Shown here: positions 17,784 through 26,171 of the stretch, in pieces
How the letters are laid out: every line of letters starts with the position of its first letter
How positions within the stretch are numbered: the first letter of the stretch is position 1
Origin: CBDATB01 sp965199745
GTDB taxonomy: Bacteria; Bacteroidota; Bacteroidia; Cytophagales; Flammeovirgaceae
Direction: 5' to 3'
Length of the DNA stretch: 64,000 bases
NCBI GenBank assembly: GCA_965199745.1
Contig: CBDATB010000012.1
Span: 310,001-374,000 of the forward strand
Translations under genes and position numbers: made by a program
Notes under the pieces: generated by a model
What the model saw: only the letters and a program-made list of their open reading frames with translations
What the model was told of the DNA's origin: nothing
Database searches by the model: none

Positions 17784-18542
17784 TTAATGAGATTTTGCAA
17801 TGGTGATAAAATCTACTGATTTCAGAGAAGCCCCTCCTATGAGTCCTCCGTCTACGTCTGGGCAGGCAAACAGCTGCGCAGCATTAGCAGGTTTGCAGCT
17901 ACCACCATAGAGAATAGAAACTTCATCGGCAGCGGATTTTCCGTATTGTTGCCTGAGTAGCTGCCGAATTGTCTGATGCATTTGCTGTGCCTGAGCGGCC
18001 GTAGCAGTTCTCCCTGTGCCAATTGCCCAAACAGGCTCGTAGGCAATCACTACTTTAGATAACTGCCCCTCGGAAAGATGAAATAGGCTTTTTTTCAACT
18101 GCTGCTCTACTACTTCTTTTTCTCGGTTGGCTTCTCTTTCTGCCATTACTTCTCCACAGCAAAAAATTGCCTGCATATTTTGTTCGAGTATCCTATCTAC
18201 TTTTTCTGCTAGTTGCTGGTTGGTTTCTTTAAAATATCCTCTTCTTTCGGAATGTCCAATAATTACATAATCAACCCCGTAAGACTTTAACATAGCTGCT
18301 GATACTTCTCCAGTATAAGCTCCTAAGTTTTTATCACTACAATTCTGAGCAGCTAAAAAGACACGAGGTGTCTGGCTAATAATACTCTTTACAGTACTTA
18401 AATGTATAAAAGCAGGGACAAGCACTAGGCGAACATCTTCGGGTAGTTGCCCAGATGTACTGATGATTTCAGAAGTCAGTTGTGCAGCTTCTTCTTTCAA
18501 AAGATTCATTTTCCAATTTCCTACAACGATCTTTTTTGACAT
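17784..18542 (-). CDS. tpiA: Triosephosphate isomerase
   Basis: A 252-residue glycolytic enzyme interconverting dihydroxyacetone phosphate and glyceraldehyde 3-phosphate. The catalytic residues are present: Lys11 in GNWKMN, His97 in IGHSERR and Glu169 in AYEPVWAIGTG. The phosphate-gripping YGGS segment is near the C-terminus. The ATG at 18542 is chosen because MSKKIVVGNWKMN is the canonical start. The frame stays open upstream to 18608, but those residues are not family-like. The metal permease follows after 15 bp. Confidence 0.95.
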   Translation of the reverse strand: MSKKIVVGNWKMNLLKEEAAQLTSEIISTSGQLPEDVRLVLVPAFIHLSTVKSIISQTPRVFLAAQNCSDKNLGAYTGEVSAAMLKSYGVDYVIIGHSERRGYFKETNQQLAEKVDRILEQNMQAIFCCGEVMAEREANREKEVVEQQLKKSLFHLSEGQLSKVVIAYEPVWAIGTGRTATAAQAQQMHQTIRQLLRQQYGKSAADEVSILYGGSCKPANAAQLFACPDVDGGLIGGASLKSVDFITIAKSH

Positions 18543-18934
18543 AAGTAGCTTGTTTTTACATGGTAAATATCTTTGCTCAACAAATCTACAACTTTTTTTT
18601 ACACCCACACATTACAGGCACTGACTTTATCGCCTAGTATGAGGTGCATCCTCCATTTGCATGCCTTCGCATACAATAGCGATTATGTACAGTAGTTTGC
18701 TTTGACGAACGTCCATGCTTTTTCAATGAGCAAGCATTAGCATAAAATTAACAATACTCACTAATATTGTCAATTTTTGAATTACTTTTAAAACAATCTA
18801 TTCAGTGCGTTTTGTATAATAAAATGAATGTTTTTGAGATTTTTTTGATACATCTTTTGGTGAGTTAGCTAAACATTTTCTAACTTGGTACCCAAGTTTT
18901 AATACTCACCTCAAAAATTTAATTTATTTAAAAA
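18543..18934. other. Intergenic region between divergent genes
   Basis: About 390 bp between tpiA (minus) and the Hc1-like gene (plus). It is AT-rich, has no gene that I can support, and must contain both promoters. The only clear structure is a palindrome at 18882-18898, listed separately. Confidence 0.5.
18882..18898. promoter_or_regulatory. Palindrome upstream of the Hc1-like gene, possible operator
   Basis: AACTTGG and CCAAGTT form a perfect 7-bp inverted repeat around a 3-bp centre (TAC). It lies 36 bp before the ATG at 18935. The spacing and symmetry fit a binding site for a dimeric regulator or a small RNA hairpin in the leader. There is no T-run after it, so it does not look like a terminator. 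Confidence 0.4.
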
Positions 18935-19111
18935 ATGAACAGATTCGAAGAATTGAAATCTTTACTTATGGATTTAGAAGATGATTTTTCTAAATTTTAT
19001 GACAAGGACGTAAAAGCTGCTGGCACACGCGTGAGAAGTGGTATGCAGAAGCTGAAAGTATTAGCGCAGGATATTAGGAAAGAAGTACAGGATAAAAAAA
19101 ATATTGACTAG
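18935..19111 (+). CDS. Histone H1-like DNA-binding protein (Hc1 type)
   Basis: A 58-residue, charged, helical protein starting MNRFEELKSLL and continuing with FYDKDVKAAGTRVRSGMQKL and QDIRKEVQDKK. Small proteins of this pattern are annotated as histone H1-like (Hc1) in Bacteroidota and Chlamydiae and are thought to bind and compact DNA. The assignment rests on my recollection of the conserved AAGTRVRxGMQ and IRKEVQ motifs. It is a monocistronic gene with its own upstream palindrome and a downstream hairpin terminator, consistent with strong independent expression. Confidence 0.75.
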   Translation: MNRFEELKSLLMDLEDDFSKFYDKDVKAAGTRVRSGMQKLKVLAQDIRKEVQDKKNID

Positions 19112-19130
19112 TTCCCCGTATTTATACTTG

Positions 19131-19158
19131 AAAAAAGGAGCTACATAGTTCCTTTTTT
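19131..19158 (+). terminator. Intrinsic terminator after the Hc1-like gene
   Basis: A-rich stem AAAAAAGGAGCT pairs with AGTTCCTTTTTT (one G-T pair) around a 4-nt loop, and the 3' arm ends in a T-run. It lies 20 bp after the stop codon. The symmetric A/T arms would let it work in both directions. Confidence 0.75.
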
Positions 19159-19245
19159 TATAGGGTAGTGTCGAGAGAGGTAAGCCAAGAAAAGCATTTG
19201 CCCAACTTACCTTCTCAGTTTTAATTCCACGAAAGTTAAAAAATC

Positions 19246-19788
19246 ATGAAATGCTTTTTAGGTAAATTCGATATTTTATACGGAGTGTTAACATTCTTGT
19301 TACACGCCTGCAATCCTATCCCTTTAAGTAAAGATATCGACGCGCTGAACTACCCGGCAAGCATTTCTCTGCAACTAGTTGTAAACACTGGACTAGCAGA
19401 TGATACGCTTATTGTTCGAACATGCCAAGCCAACACAAGTGACATTGATGCTCTGTTGACTGCCAATAACTTGAGCTATTCTGATATAAAAAGCCTGTTG
19501 ACCAACAGCCTTAATATTACTTCTGATGGAAACCTTAATTATATCGAAAGAGCAGACATATTTTTTAAATCGTTTACTAATGATACCGACTCTTTTCTAA
19601 TTGCCTTTTCAGAAAATTTCTCAAACACTAGTGTTGAACTAGAACTATTTGGAAATTCTTACTCAAATAATTACCTCACTCAACCTGATAGTATTTCATT
19701 TCAAGGCATATTTATCCTCAGCGATGCACTTACTCAACCCGATACACTTAATGTTGCACTTAGCTTAACTTTGATGGGCAAAATATAA
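19246..19788 (+). CDS. Putative lipoprotein of unknown function
   Basis: A 180-residue protein with a short hydrophobic N-terminus ending in LLHAC, which fits a lipobox with Cys22 as the lipidated residue. The mature part is rich in Asn, Ser, Thr and Leu with alternating beta-strand patterns, and has no domain I recognise. It probably sits in the outer or inner membrane facing the periplasm. The ATG at 19246 is preceded by an A-rich stretch typical of Bacteroidota starts. Neighbours give no functional hint. Confidence 0.6.
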   Translation: MKCFLGKFDILYGVLTFLLHACNPIPLSKDIDALNYPASISLQLVVNTGLADDTLIVRTCQANTSDIDALLTANNLSYSDIKSLLTNSLNITSDGNLNYIERADIFFKSFTNDTDSFLIAFSENFSNTSVELELFGNSYSNNYLTQPDSISFQGIFILSDALTQPDTLNVALSLTLMGKI

Positions 19789-19900
19789 GCGGACACTTTG
19801 TCCTGAGTACTACCCAGGCTTATTGACATTGAAAAATGTTCGGCAGCGAAACAAGGCATTTTCACTCAGGACGACAAACCTACTTAGTGCTTCTTAAAAG

Positions 19901-20008
19901 TTATTTATCCTTTCTTAGAGCAGATGCAAGCGCACCGATAATGGCTACAAGCAAAGGAGGCCCCATAAAACAAAAGGCCATTAATAAAAGAACTCCTGAA
20001 CCTTCCAT
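19901..20008 (-). CDS. Small membrane protein (35 residues), tentative
   Basis: An ATG at 20008 opens a 35-residue frame: MEGSGVLLLM, one hydrophobic helix with a GPP kink, and a positively charged end RKDK. This fits a single-pass micropeptide with the C-terminus inside. The frame is open further upstream to 20104, but that extension looks like noise. It has no recognised family. Support is limited to composition and a plausible start. Confidence 0.4.
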   Translation of the reverse strand: MEGSGVLLLMAFCFMGPPLLVAIIGALASALRKDK

Positions 20009-20116
20009 GGCTATAAAATTTAAATTAAAGTGAATAACATGTTTTAAACAGAATATAAATTCATTGCTTAGCACAAAAGACAAGCTATTGGCGAGGTAAG
20101 ACAAATAATATTCAAT

Positions 20117-20800
20117 TTATATACCAAATTTCCTATAAAATAGTTTATCAAAGGTTTTTCTCAGGCTGCTTAGTTTTTTTATACTCACTACGGTTGGATA
20201 ATGATTATTAATTATTTTGTGAAGTATCTTTACCCAGTCCAGATGCAAACCTCTGTATTTCACTAATTCCCAGCCTTCTTGTTAGAAGGTATTTTTGATA
20301 ATATTAGTTCCTGTTTTTTCAAATAACTCACGCTTTCCTACACATATGCCTAGGGTTTTCAAGTTAAAAAAATGAGCTAATTGTTTAAAATTTTGCCAGT
20401 GTTTTTTCCTTATGGCGTATACTGATTCTCTCAGGCACACAAATACAAATTTATCAGTGGTATCTATCCATTTAGACAATACTGGGAGGGTATTTTTTAG
20501 GTAATTGCTTCATGGTATCTTTATTTATTTTATCCTTTTTTTGGCGATTAACACCCAATCGGGCATAATTACCTTGAAGTTTTTGTAAAACAAGCTAAAA
20601 AAAGCTCTCTCCTTTGATAAGATGCGGGTAAAAACGATAACCGTAGCAAATCTCTTGTTCATTTTGCACGGATATTTCCCGAATACCCCACTCATCTGAA
20701 ATAGGGCGAACTGGATGCAAACCACATGTTTTCTCAACCCAATTAATGATATGTTCATGTATTGCCCAAAGCCTTTGGGTAGAATTTTTATATATTTTGC
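20117..20800 (-). pseudogene. rRNA (cytosine-C5) methyltransferase, RsmF-like, C-terminal remnant
   Basis: Reading the minus strand in all frames gives pieces of the C-terminal half of an RsmF/YebU-type 16S rRNA m5C methyltransferase: INWVEKTCGLHPVRP, YGYRFYPHLIKGE, FLACFTKTSR, KWIDTTDKFVFVCLRESVYAI and GWELVKYRGLHLDWVKIL followed by INNHYP. The pieces lie in different frames, with a stop at 20595 next to a homopolymer of seven A (plus strand) and another in-frame stop at 20282. The catalytic N-terminal half is absent: the ompA-like gene lies upstream. The function is therefore lost here. Confidence 0.75.
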
Positions 20801-20905
20801 ATGTATGATCTCAATTTGAATTATTTACTACCGCTCTTCCCGTTTATCTGCCACAGAAGTAATTATCAATAAAATTATATTATTTTCAATGTTTTATTTG
20901 TTTTT

Positions 20906-20937
20906 TTTGGAATTATAAATAAAAAAAAGTCTATTTG
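20906..20937 (+). promoter_or_regulatory. Bacteroidota-type promoter of the OmpA-family gene
   Basis: TTTG at 20906-20909 is followed after 20 bp by TCTATTTG at 20930-20937, close to the -33 TTTG / -7 TAnnTTTG consensus of the primary sigma factor in this phylum, with one mismatch in the TA. Transcription would begin about 50 bp before the GTG start at 20997. Confidence 0.5.
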
Positions 20938-20996
20938 TGGAGTTTATTAAAATAAAAAGCTGTTTCGTTTATTTCACCTAAAAATTTATTAATATT

Positions 20997-22103
20997 GTGA
21001 AAACATTTTATACTCTTATTTTATGCTTATCGCTTACTTGCGCAATACAAGCGCAAGATGGCCTTCCTCCAGAAGGAGAACATGGTAAATGCTATGCTAA
21101 GTGTGTAACTTCTGATGAATATAAGGAAGAAGTCATCAAAGTCATGGTAAAACCACCTTCTAAAAAGTTAAAGGTCATACCAGCACAGTACAAAAAAGTG
21201 ACGGAAGACATAGTTATTAAGCCAGCTTCAAAAATCTACAGAAATGTTCCGGCTGTGTACAAAACAGTAACGGAAGATGTTGTCATCAAAGAACCTTATA
21301 ATAAATTATCTATCATTCCGGCTAAATTCCAGCCTGATTCTGAAAAGATACAGATAAAGCCAGAGATAGGCAAATGGGAAATGGGCGGCCAAGCTCCTGA
21401 TTGTAAATCTGTTGATCCAAACGACTGCCGTTTGGTATGGTATCGTAAGTATCCGGCACAATATGCAGAAATACCAATACAAAAGCTTGCTCAGAATGCC
21501 ACTACAGAAAAAACGACTATTAATTCTAATACTAAAAAAATTACTAAAGAGGTAGAAGTATCACCTGCACGTTATGAGGAAGTAGCTATTCCAGCAGAAA
21601 CTATCAAAGTAACACGTCAGGTATTACTCAAAGATGAGTCTACAGAAGTAGAAGAAATGCCGGCACGATACAAAGAAGTAACTAAAAGAGTATTGGTTAA
21701 AAAAGGCGGCATGACTGTCTGGCGTGAAGTGCCTTGTGAATTTGTTGACGGTGTAGTATTACCTATTAACTATAGCGTAGGAAGTGCAGTTTTAACAAGC
21801 AAATCTAAAAAACTAATCGACGACAACTTATTGAAGTTACTCAAAGATGAGCCATTAGTACATGTTGAAATTAATTCTCATACTGACTCAAGAGGTAACG
21901 ATGCTTCAAATCAGTCGCTTTCTCAAAAAAGAGCACAATCTGTAGTAGACTACTTGATTAGTAAGGGTGTTGAAAGATCAAGGATGGTCGCGAAAGGATT
22001 TGGCGAAGCCAAGCTTAAAAACTCTTGTGCTAACGGCATTCAGTGTACTGAAACTCAGCACAGAGAAAATAGAAGAACCGAATTCAGAATTACTAGTCGT
22101 TAG
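20997..22103 (+). CDS. OmpA-family outer-membrane protein with N-terminal repeats
   Basis: A 368-residue exported protein with a signal peptide ending near AIQAQ. The N-terminal two thirds contain at least four repeats of about 30 residues built around PAxYKxVTExVxIKP, for example IPAQYKKVTEDIVIKP and VPAVYKTVTEDVVIKE. The C-terminal 110 residues form an OmpA peptidoglycan-binding domain: VEINSHTDSRGNDASNQSLS, then RAQSVVDYLISKGV and a final RENRRTEF. It should tether the outer membrane to the cell wall while the repeats face another partner. The start is GTG at 20997, because no ATG lies in frame before the signal peptide. Confidence 0.85.
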   Translation: MKTFYTLILCLSLTCAIQAQDGLPPEGEHGKCYAKCVTSDEYKEEVIKVMVKPPSKKLKVIPAQYKKVTEDIVIKPASKIYRNVPAVYKTVTEDVVIKEPYNKLSIIPAKFQPDSEKIQIKPEIGKWEMGGQAPDCKSVDPNDCRLVWYRKYPAQYAEIPIQKLAQNATTEKTTINSNTKKITKEVEVSPARYEEVAIPAETIKVTRQVLLKDESTEVEEMPARYKEVTKRVLVKKGGMTVWREVPCEFVDGVVLPINYSVGSAVLTSKSKKLIDDNLLKLLKDEPLVHVEINSHTDSRGNDASNQSLSQKRAQSVVDYLISKGVERSRMVAKGFGEAKLKNSCANGIQCTETQHRENRRTEFRITSR

Positions 22104-22130
22104 GATTACCTCCGGTAAGAAAACTAGTCA

Positions 22131-22165
22131 GGCGTATGCTTCCCATTCATAATTAAGTATACGCC
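22131..22165. terminator. Hairpin between convergent genes, probable terminator
   Basis: GGCGTATGC (22131-22139) pairs with GTATACGCC (22157-22165) through nine pairs, one of them G-T, around a 17-nt loop. It sits between the stops of the OmpA-family gene and the convergent TonB-dependent receptor gene. A T-rich stretch follows on the plus strand. Confidence 0.5.
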
Positions 22166-22169
22166 ATGT

Positions 22170-24575
22170 TTATATTTTCAATCGCATTTTGAAATTAAAG
22201 AATCTCTGTGAAAGGTTGTTGGGTACGGCAAATTGCCTATTGGCAAAATCTTCTATCCACGTGAAAGAAATAGTATTATTTTCTCCGGTCAGGTTAAGTA
22301 TTTCTAGCCCTAACCACAAAGATTGAAAACTAATTTTTTTTCTGTATTCATTTTTATTAAAGTGAATTTGTTTAGAAAAACCAACATCTATGCGCCGATA
22401 ATTAGCATTAGTACTCAGTGCAGAGCGAAAATTTAGTGCATTGGGCGGGCCGTAGGGCAAACCGCTGCCATATAAAGCTCGAATAAAAATCTTGATAGTA
22501 GGGTTATTGGGAAAGTGGTCTTCAAAGAACATGGCAAAAGTAACACGCTGGTCGCTGGGGCGGCGAATGTAGCCTCGATCGTCATTCAAATAATCTTCTT
22601 GTGCCGATAAAATACTTACAGAAATCCATGAGTCTGTGTCGGGTATAATTTCCCCACTCAATCTGATGTCTACCCCTAAAACACGGGCAAGGGCATCGTT
22701 ATTGCCATAATAACGCAGCCTGATATTATCAACATCATAAATGATTACCTTCCAGAGGTATTTATAATATAGCTCGGTGGTAAGCTTGAATGGGCGGTTC
22801 CATTTTTGAAAATTATAGTCTATGCCAACAACAGCATGTAGAGAGTTTTGTGCTTTTAGGTTCTGGTTTAAAATTCCCTGGAAATTGCGCAATTCTCTGT
22901 AAAAAGGCGGTTGGCGGTACAGGCCTAGAGCAGCGTTAAAGACAATATCGCTTTTCCAAGAATCGGGTTTAAAAGCATATTGTAATCGCGGACTGAACAG
23001 CCATTGCTTGTTTTGTTGCCAATAAGTGGCTCTCGCGCCGTAAGTAATTGTACTGTTTTTACTAAAAAAGTGCGTTTGTTGGTAATAAGCATTGAAAGAA
23101 AAGCTGCCCAAATTGTGATCATTTTGTGCAAAATTGTCAATATTAGTAAAGCCTACAGAGTCGGTAAAAGCATACTCATAAAAAGTATCATCTATTTCCC
23201 GATAATAAGCCTTTATGCCAAATTCAGCAGATAGGTCTTTGTTTGGCCACCATTTATTTCTATTATCGAAATTAAAAATATTGACATAAAGTAAATTGCG
23301 TCCATAATTAAACTGGGTACCCACACCTCTAACCAATATACACTGATTAAAAGTAGCTGAATTAATGTCGGTATCTACATCGCATAAACGATATCTTCCT
23401 TCCAGATTAGTAAATTCAAGCTCTTGGGCGTAAACAGAAGAGGCGATGAATTCTGAAGCAAAATTTTGACTAAAACGGTGCTTGAGCTTTAAGCCTCCTT
23501 GCAGGGTGCGATAGTTCAATGATTCTTGTCCTTCAAAAGCAACTATAAATCTTCTAACATCACTAAAAAAGCCAAAGGTAGTTTCTCTCGTAGTAGGAAT
23601 AACACGGTAATCGTTTTGTGTATAAGCAAATAATAAGCTCAGATAAGTAATGCCGCTTTTGCGGTTTTTGCCGCTAATATCGAAGTTGATAAAAGTTTGA
23701 ATATCTAAAAATCTGGGCAAGTATTCGCCTTGCGTTTCTAATGTGTTCAACAAATAATTAGCCGACTTATAGCGCATCCCCGTAGCACAAGTGATTCGCC
23801 GATTTTTACTGGCACCTTCTACATGTATTGTAGCCCCGAGTAGATTCAGATTTAGAGAGGCACGGTATTGCTTAGGGGTTTTATAACGAATATTCAATAC
23901 TGAAGATAATTTATCGCCGTACTTAGGCTGCCAGCCACCCGAAGAAAAAACGATATTACTCACTAGATCTGGGTTTACAAAACTCAGCCCCTCCTGAGTA
24001 CCTGATTTAGCCAGCACCGGACGGTAAATCGGTATGTTATTAACATATACTAAATTCTCGTCGAAATTACCTCCACGCACGGCATAATTAGCCGATAATT
24101 CATTGTTACTAACAATACCCAAGGCACCACCAGAAATTAAGGCTTGGTTAAAATCCCCAAAAGGTGTGGGTATATTTTTAATGGTTTCTGGGTCAATTTC
24201 GGTAGTGCTTGCTTCTTCTCTGGCTTTTTCTGTCGATATAATATTCACTTTGTCGAGTAGCTTAGCACTTGGCCTGAGTTGGATAGTTACCACCTTGGTT
24301 TCGTTATTTTTTAGCAACAGCTCTATTTGATACAATGTATATCCGATAAACGAAAAAGTTATCTTTAAGGAAACGTTAGCGAGTAAAGTTATTTTAAATT
24401 GACCCGAACCATCTGAAAACGATACACGGCGTGAAACAGAGTCAATGATATTAACACCTACTAATGCTTTACCAGATTCATCTAATACAATACCTTTTAA
24501 AGTACCTTCTTGTGCATCAATGTAGCTGTTAAAAAGCAACAAAAAAGAAAGGCTGTAAACAATTTTTTGGTACAC
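22170..24575 (-). CDS. TonB-dependent outer-membrane receptor
   Basis: An 801-residue receptor. It has a signal peptide ending near YIDAQ, a CarboxypepD_reg-like domain (residues 22-105: GTLKGIVLDESGKALVGVNI), a plug domain (about 120-230) and a long beta-barrel rich in aromatic and Asn residues that ends in an aliphatic-aromatic strand (FFNFKMRLKI). It uses TonB energy to import a large nutrient. No SusD partner is adjacent, so it is not a typical polysaccharide-utilisation pair. The substrate is unknown. It stands alone on the minus strand. Confidence 0.9.
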   Translation of the reverse strand: MYQKIVYSLSFLLLFNSYIDAQEGTLKGIVLDESGKALVGVNIIDSVSRRVSFSDGSGQFKITLLANVSLKITFSFIGYTLYQIELLLKNNETKVVTIQLRPSAKLLDKVNIISTEKAREEASTTEIDPETIKNIPTPFGDFNQALISGGALGIVSNNELSANYAVRGGNFDENLVYVNNIPIYRPVLAKSGTQEGLSFVNPDLVSNIVFSSGGWQPKYGDKLSSVLNIRYKTPKQYRASLNLNLLGATIHVEGASKNRRITCATGMRYKSANYLLNTLETQGEYLPRFLDIQTFINFDISGKNRKSGITYLSLLFAYTQNDYRVIPTTRETTFGFFSDVRRFIVAFEGQESLNYRTLQGGLKLKHRFSQNFASEFIASSVYAQELEFTNLEGRYRLCDVDTDINSATFNQCILVRGVGTQFNYGRNLLYVNIFNFDNRNKWWPNKDLSAEFGIKAYYREIDDTFYEYAFTDSVGFTNIDNFAQNDHNLGSFSFNAYYQQTHFFSKNSTITYGARATYWQQNKQWLFSPRLQYAFKPDSWKSDIVFNAALGLYRQPPFYRELRNFQGILNQNLKAQNSLHAVVGIDYNFQKWNRPFKLTTELYYKYLWKVIIYDVDNIRLRYYGNNDALARVLGVDIRLSGEIIPDTDSWISVSILSAQEDYLNDDRGYIRRPSDQRVTFAMFFEDHFPNNPTIKIFIRALYGSGLPYGPPNALNFRSALSTNANYRRIDVGFSKQIHFNKNEYRKKISFQSLWLGLEILNLTGENNTISFTWIEDFANRQFAVPNNLSQRFFNFKMRLKI

Positions 24576-25162
24576 GACTGAAGACAGAAAGAGGATAAGA
24601 ATGGCTAATTAACAATATATTTTTTATTTTATTCAAGTTTTGATAGCTTAAAAAGCATGGTAGCAGAATTTTATGATATTTATTATGCAAAAAACAAATG
24701 TCAATTTCTTTTCGCACGCCCTGTTAAAAACTGACATAAGATATACCAAGGTCTTGCCTAATGCGGTGGTGGATATGGGCTAGAAATTTTGGAGCTTTGT
24801 CAAAATTTCAATATTCTATCAACCATTAAAAAACCTAATCAAACTATCTTTTACTTTAATTATTTTTTCTCAAAATCTTGCTCAAAAATCACAAAAAATA
24901 CAAGACAATTTCCACAAATTACTGGGCAAAAGGAAATAAGCCATTCGAATATGAAGGCATTATTGCTGCTAAAAAATTTTTGGAAAAAGTGGGTCGAGAG
25001 GTTTAGTCTCTGTGTCAACTAATGGGAATAATACTAACTATATGTATTTCGAGCAACAACTGCGATGTATTCAAACAAAGATAAGGTATTTCTGCAAAAA
25101 AGAAAATGATCTACTACCTTTGTCGCTCAGTTTATTTACCAATCTATCAAATAATTATTGTC
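24576..25162. other. Gene-poor stretch, possible decayed coding remnant
   Basis: Nearly 590 bp without a credible intact gene. On the plus strand short protein-like pieces occur in different frames, such as CGGGYGLEILELCQNF (about 24760-24807) and KGNKPFEYEGIIAAKKFLEKV (24928-24990), each soon ended by a stop. They could be the wreck of one gene, but I do not recognise the family. The last part holds the promoter of the PfkB gene. Confidence 0.35.
25091..25122 (+). promoter_or_regulatory. Probable promoter of the PfkB-family kinase gene
   Basis: A perfect TAnnTTTG box (TACCTTTG, 25115-25122) is preceded after 20 bp by TCTG, a weak version of the -33 TTTG element. Transcription would start a few bases downstream, leaving a leader of roughly 35 bp before the ATG at 25163. 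This also argues for that ATG rather than the upstream frame opening at 25106. Confidence 0.45.
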
Positions 25163-26071
25163 ATGAGTTTATTAGTCGTTGGCACTGTTGCCTTTGATGC
25201 TATAGAGACTCCCTTCGGAAAAACGGATAAAATTATAGGTGGTGCGGCTATTTATATTTCATTGACCGCCTCATATTTTACAAAAAATACTAAGGTCGTT
25301 TCCGTAGTCGGTGAAGATTTTCCACAGTCTTATATCAATATGTTAGCGCAGCGTGGTGTTAATACCGATGGCTTGCAAACTAAACGGGGAGAAAAATCTT
25401 TTTTCTGGTCGGGAAAGTATCATAATGATATGAATACTAGGGAGACGATAGCTACTGAGCTAAATGTATTGGCAGATTTTGACCCTATCCTGCCTAATAC
25501 TTATCAAGATTGTACCTACTTAATGCTTGGAAATTTGTCGCCGAGTGTACAAAAAACTATTATCAAAAGATTAAAAAAACGTCCTAAAGCTATCGTGATG
25601 GATACCATGAACTTTTGGATGGATAACGCCTATGATGAATTAATAGAAACCATAGCTTTGGTCGACGTACTGTCGATTAATGATGAGGAATCTCGGCAGC
25701 TTTCAGGAGAGTATTCATTGGTAAAAGCGGCAAAAAAAATTATGGGTATGGGACCCAAAACTCTCATTATCAAAAAAGGAGAAAACGGGGTACTGTTGTT
25801 TAATGAAAAAGACATTTTTTATGCGCCTGCAATACCGCTCGAAGAAGTATTTGATCCTACTGGTGCGGGCGATACCTTTGCCGGCGGTTTTATTGGCTAC
25901 TTGGCAAAAACAGATGATATTTCTTTTAAAAATATGAAGAAAGCTATTATCTATGGCTCTGCCTTTGCCTCTTTTTGTGTTGAAAAATTTGGTACTCAGG
26001 CTATCGTCGACCTCAGCGAAGAAATCATACAGAAGAGGTTAAATCAGTTTGAGTACTTGGTAAGTATTTGA
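25163..26071 (+). CDS. PfkB-family carbohydrate/nucleoside kinase
   Basis: A 302-residue ribokinase-fold kinase. The N-terminal strand SLLVVGTVAFDAIETPFG and GGAAIYIS correspond to PfkB signature 1. DPTGAGDTFAGGF near residue 232 is signature 2, with the catalytic Asp in GAGDTF. The family phosphorylates sugars or nucleosides such as ribose, fructose or adenosine. The substrate here cannot be fixed. The ATG at 25163 is chosen because VVGTVAFDAI is the usual start and a promoter box lies just upstream. Confidence 0.85.
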   Translation: MSLLVVGTVAFDAIETPFGKTDKIIGGAAIYISLTASYFTKNTKVVSVVGEDFPQSYINMLAQRGVNTDGLQTKRGEKSFFWSGKYHNDMNTRETIATELNVLADFDPILPNTYQDCTYLMLGNLSPSVQKTIIKRLKKRPKAIVMDTMNFWMDNAYDELIETIALVDVLSINDEESRQLSGEYSLVKAAKKIMGMGPKTLIIKKGENGVLLFNEKDIFYAPAIPLEEVFDPTGAGDTFAGGFIGYLAKTDDISFKNMKKAIIYGSAFASFCVEKFGTQAIVDLSEEIIQKRLNQFEYLVSI

Positions 26072-26171
26072 TTAAAAAGGCTTGCAGATTTTGTAGCACA
26101 TTTTCATAAAAAATTATTTTCCAAACAAAATAATACTATCCTAGCAAATTGCCCGAACTTTTCAGATAATA

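Noticed and set aside
26113..26134. Hairpin ATTATTTT/AAAATAAT between convergent genes as a terminator
   Set aside because: The stem is only A-T pairs in an AT-rich region and has no distinct T-run, so it is weak evidence.
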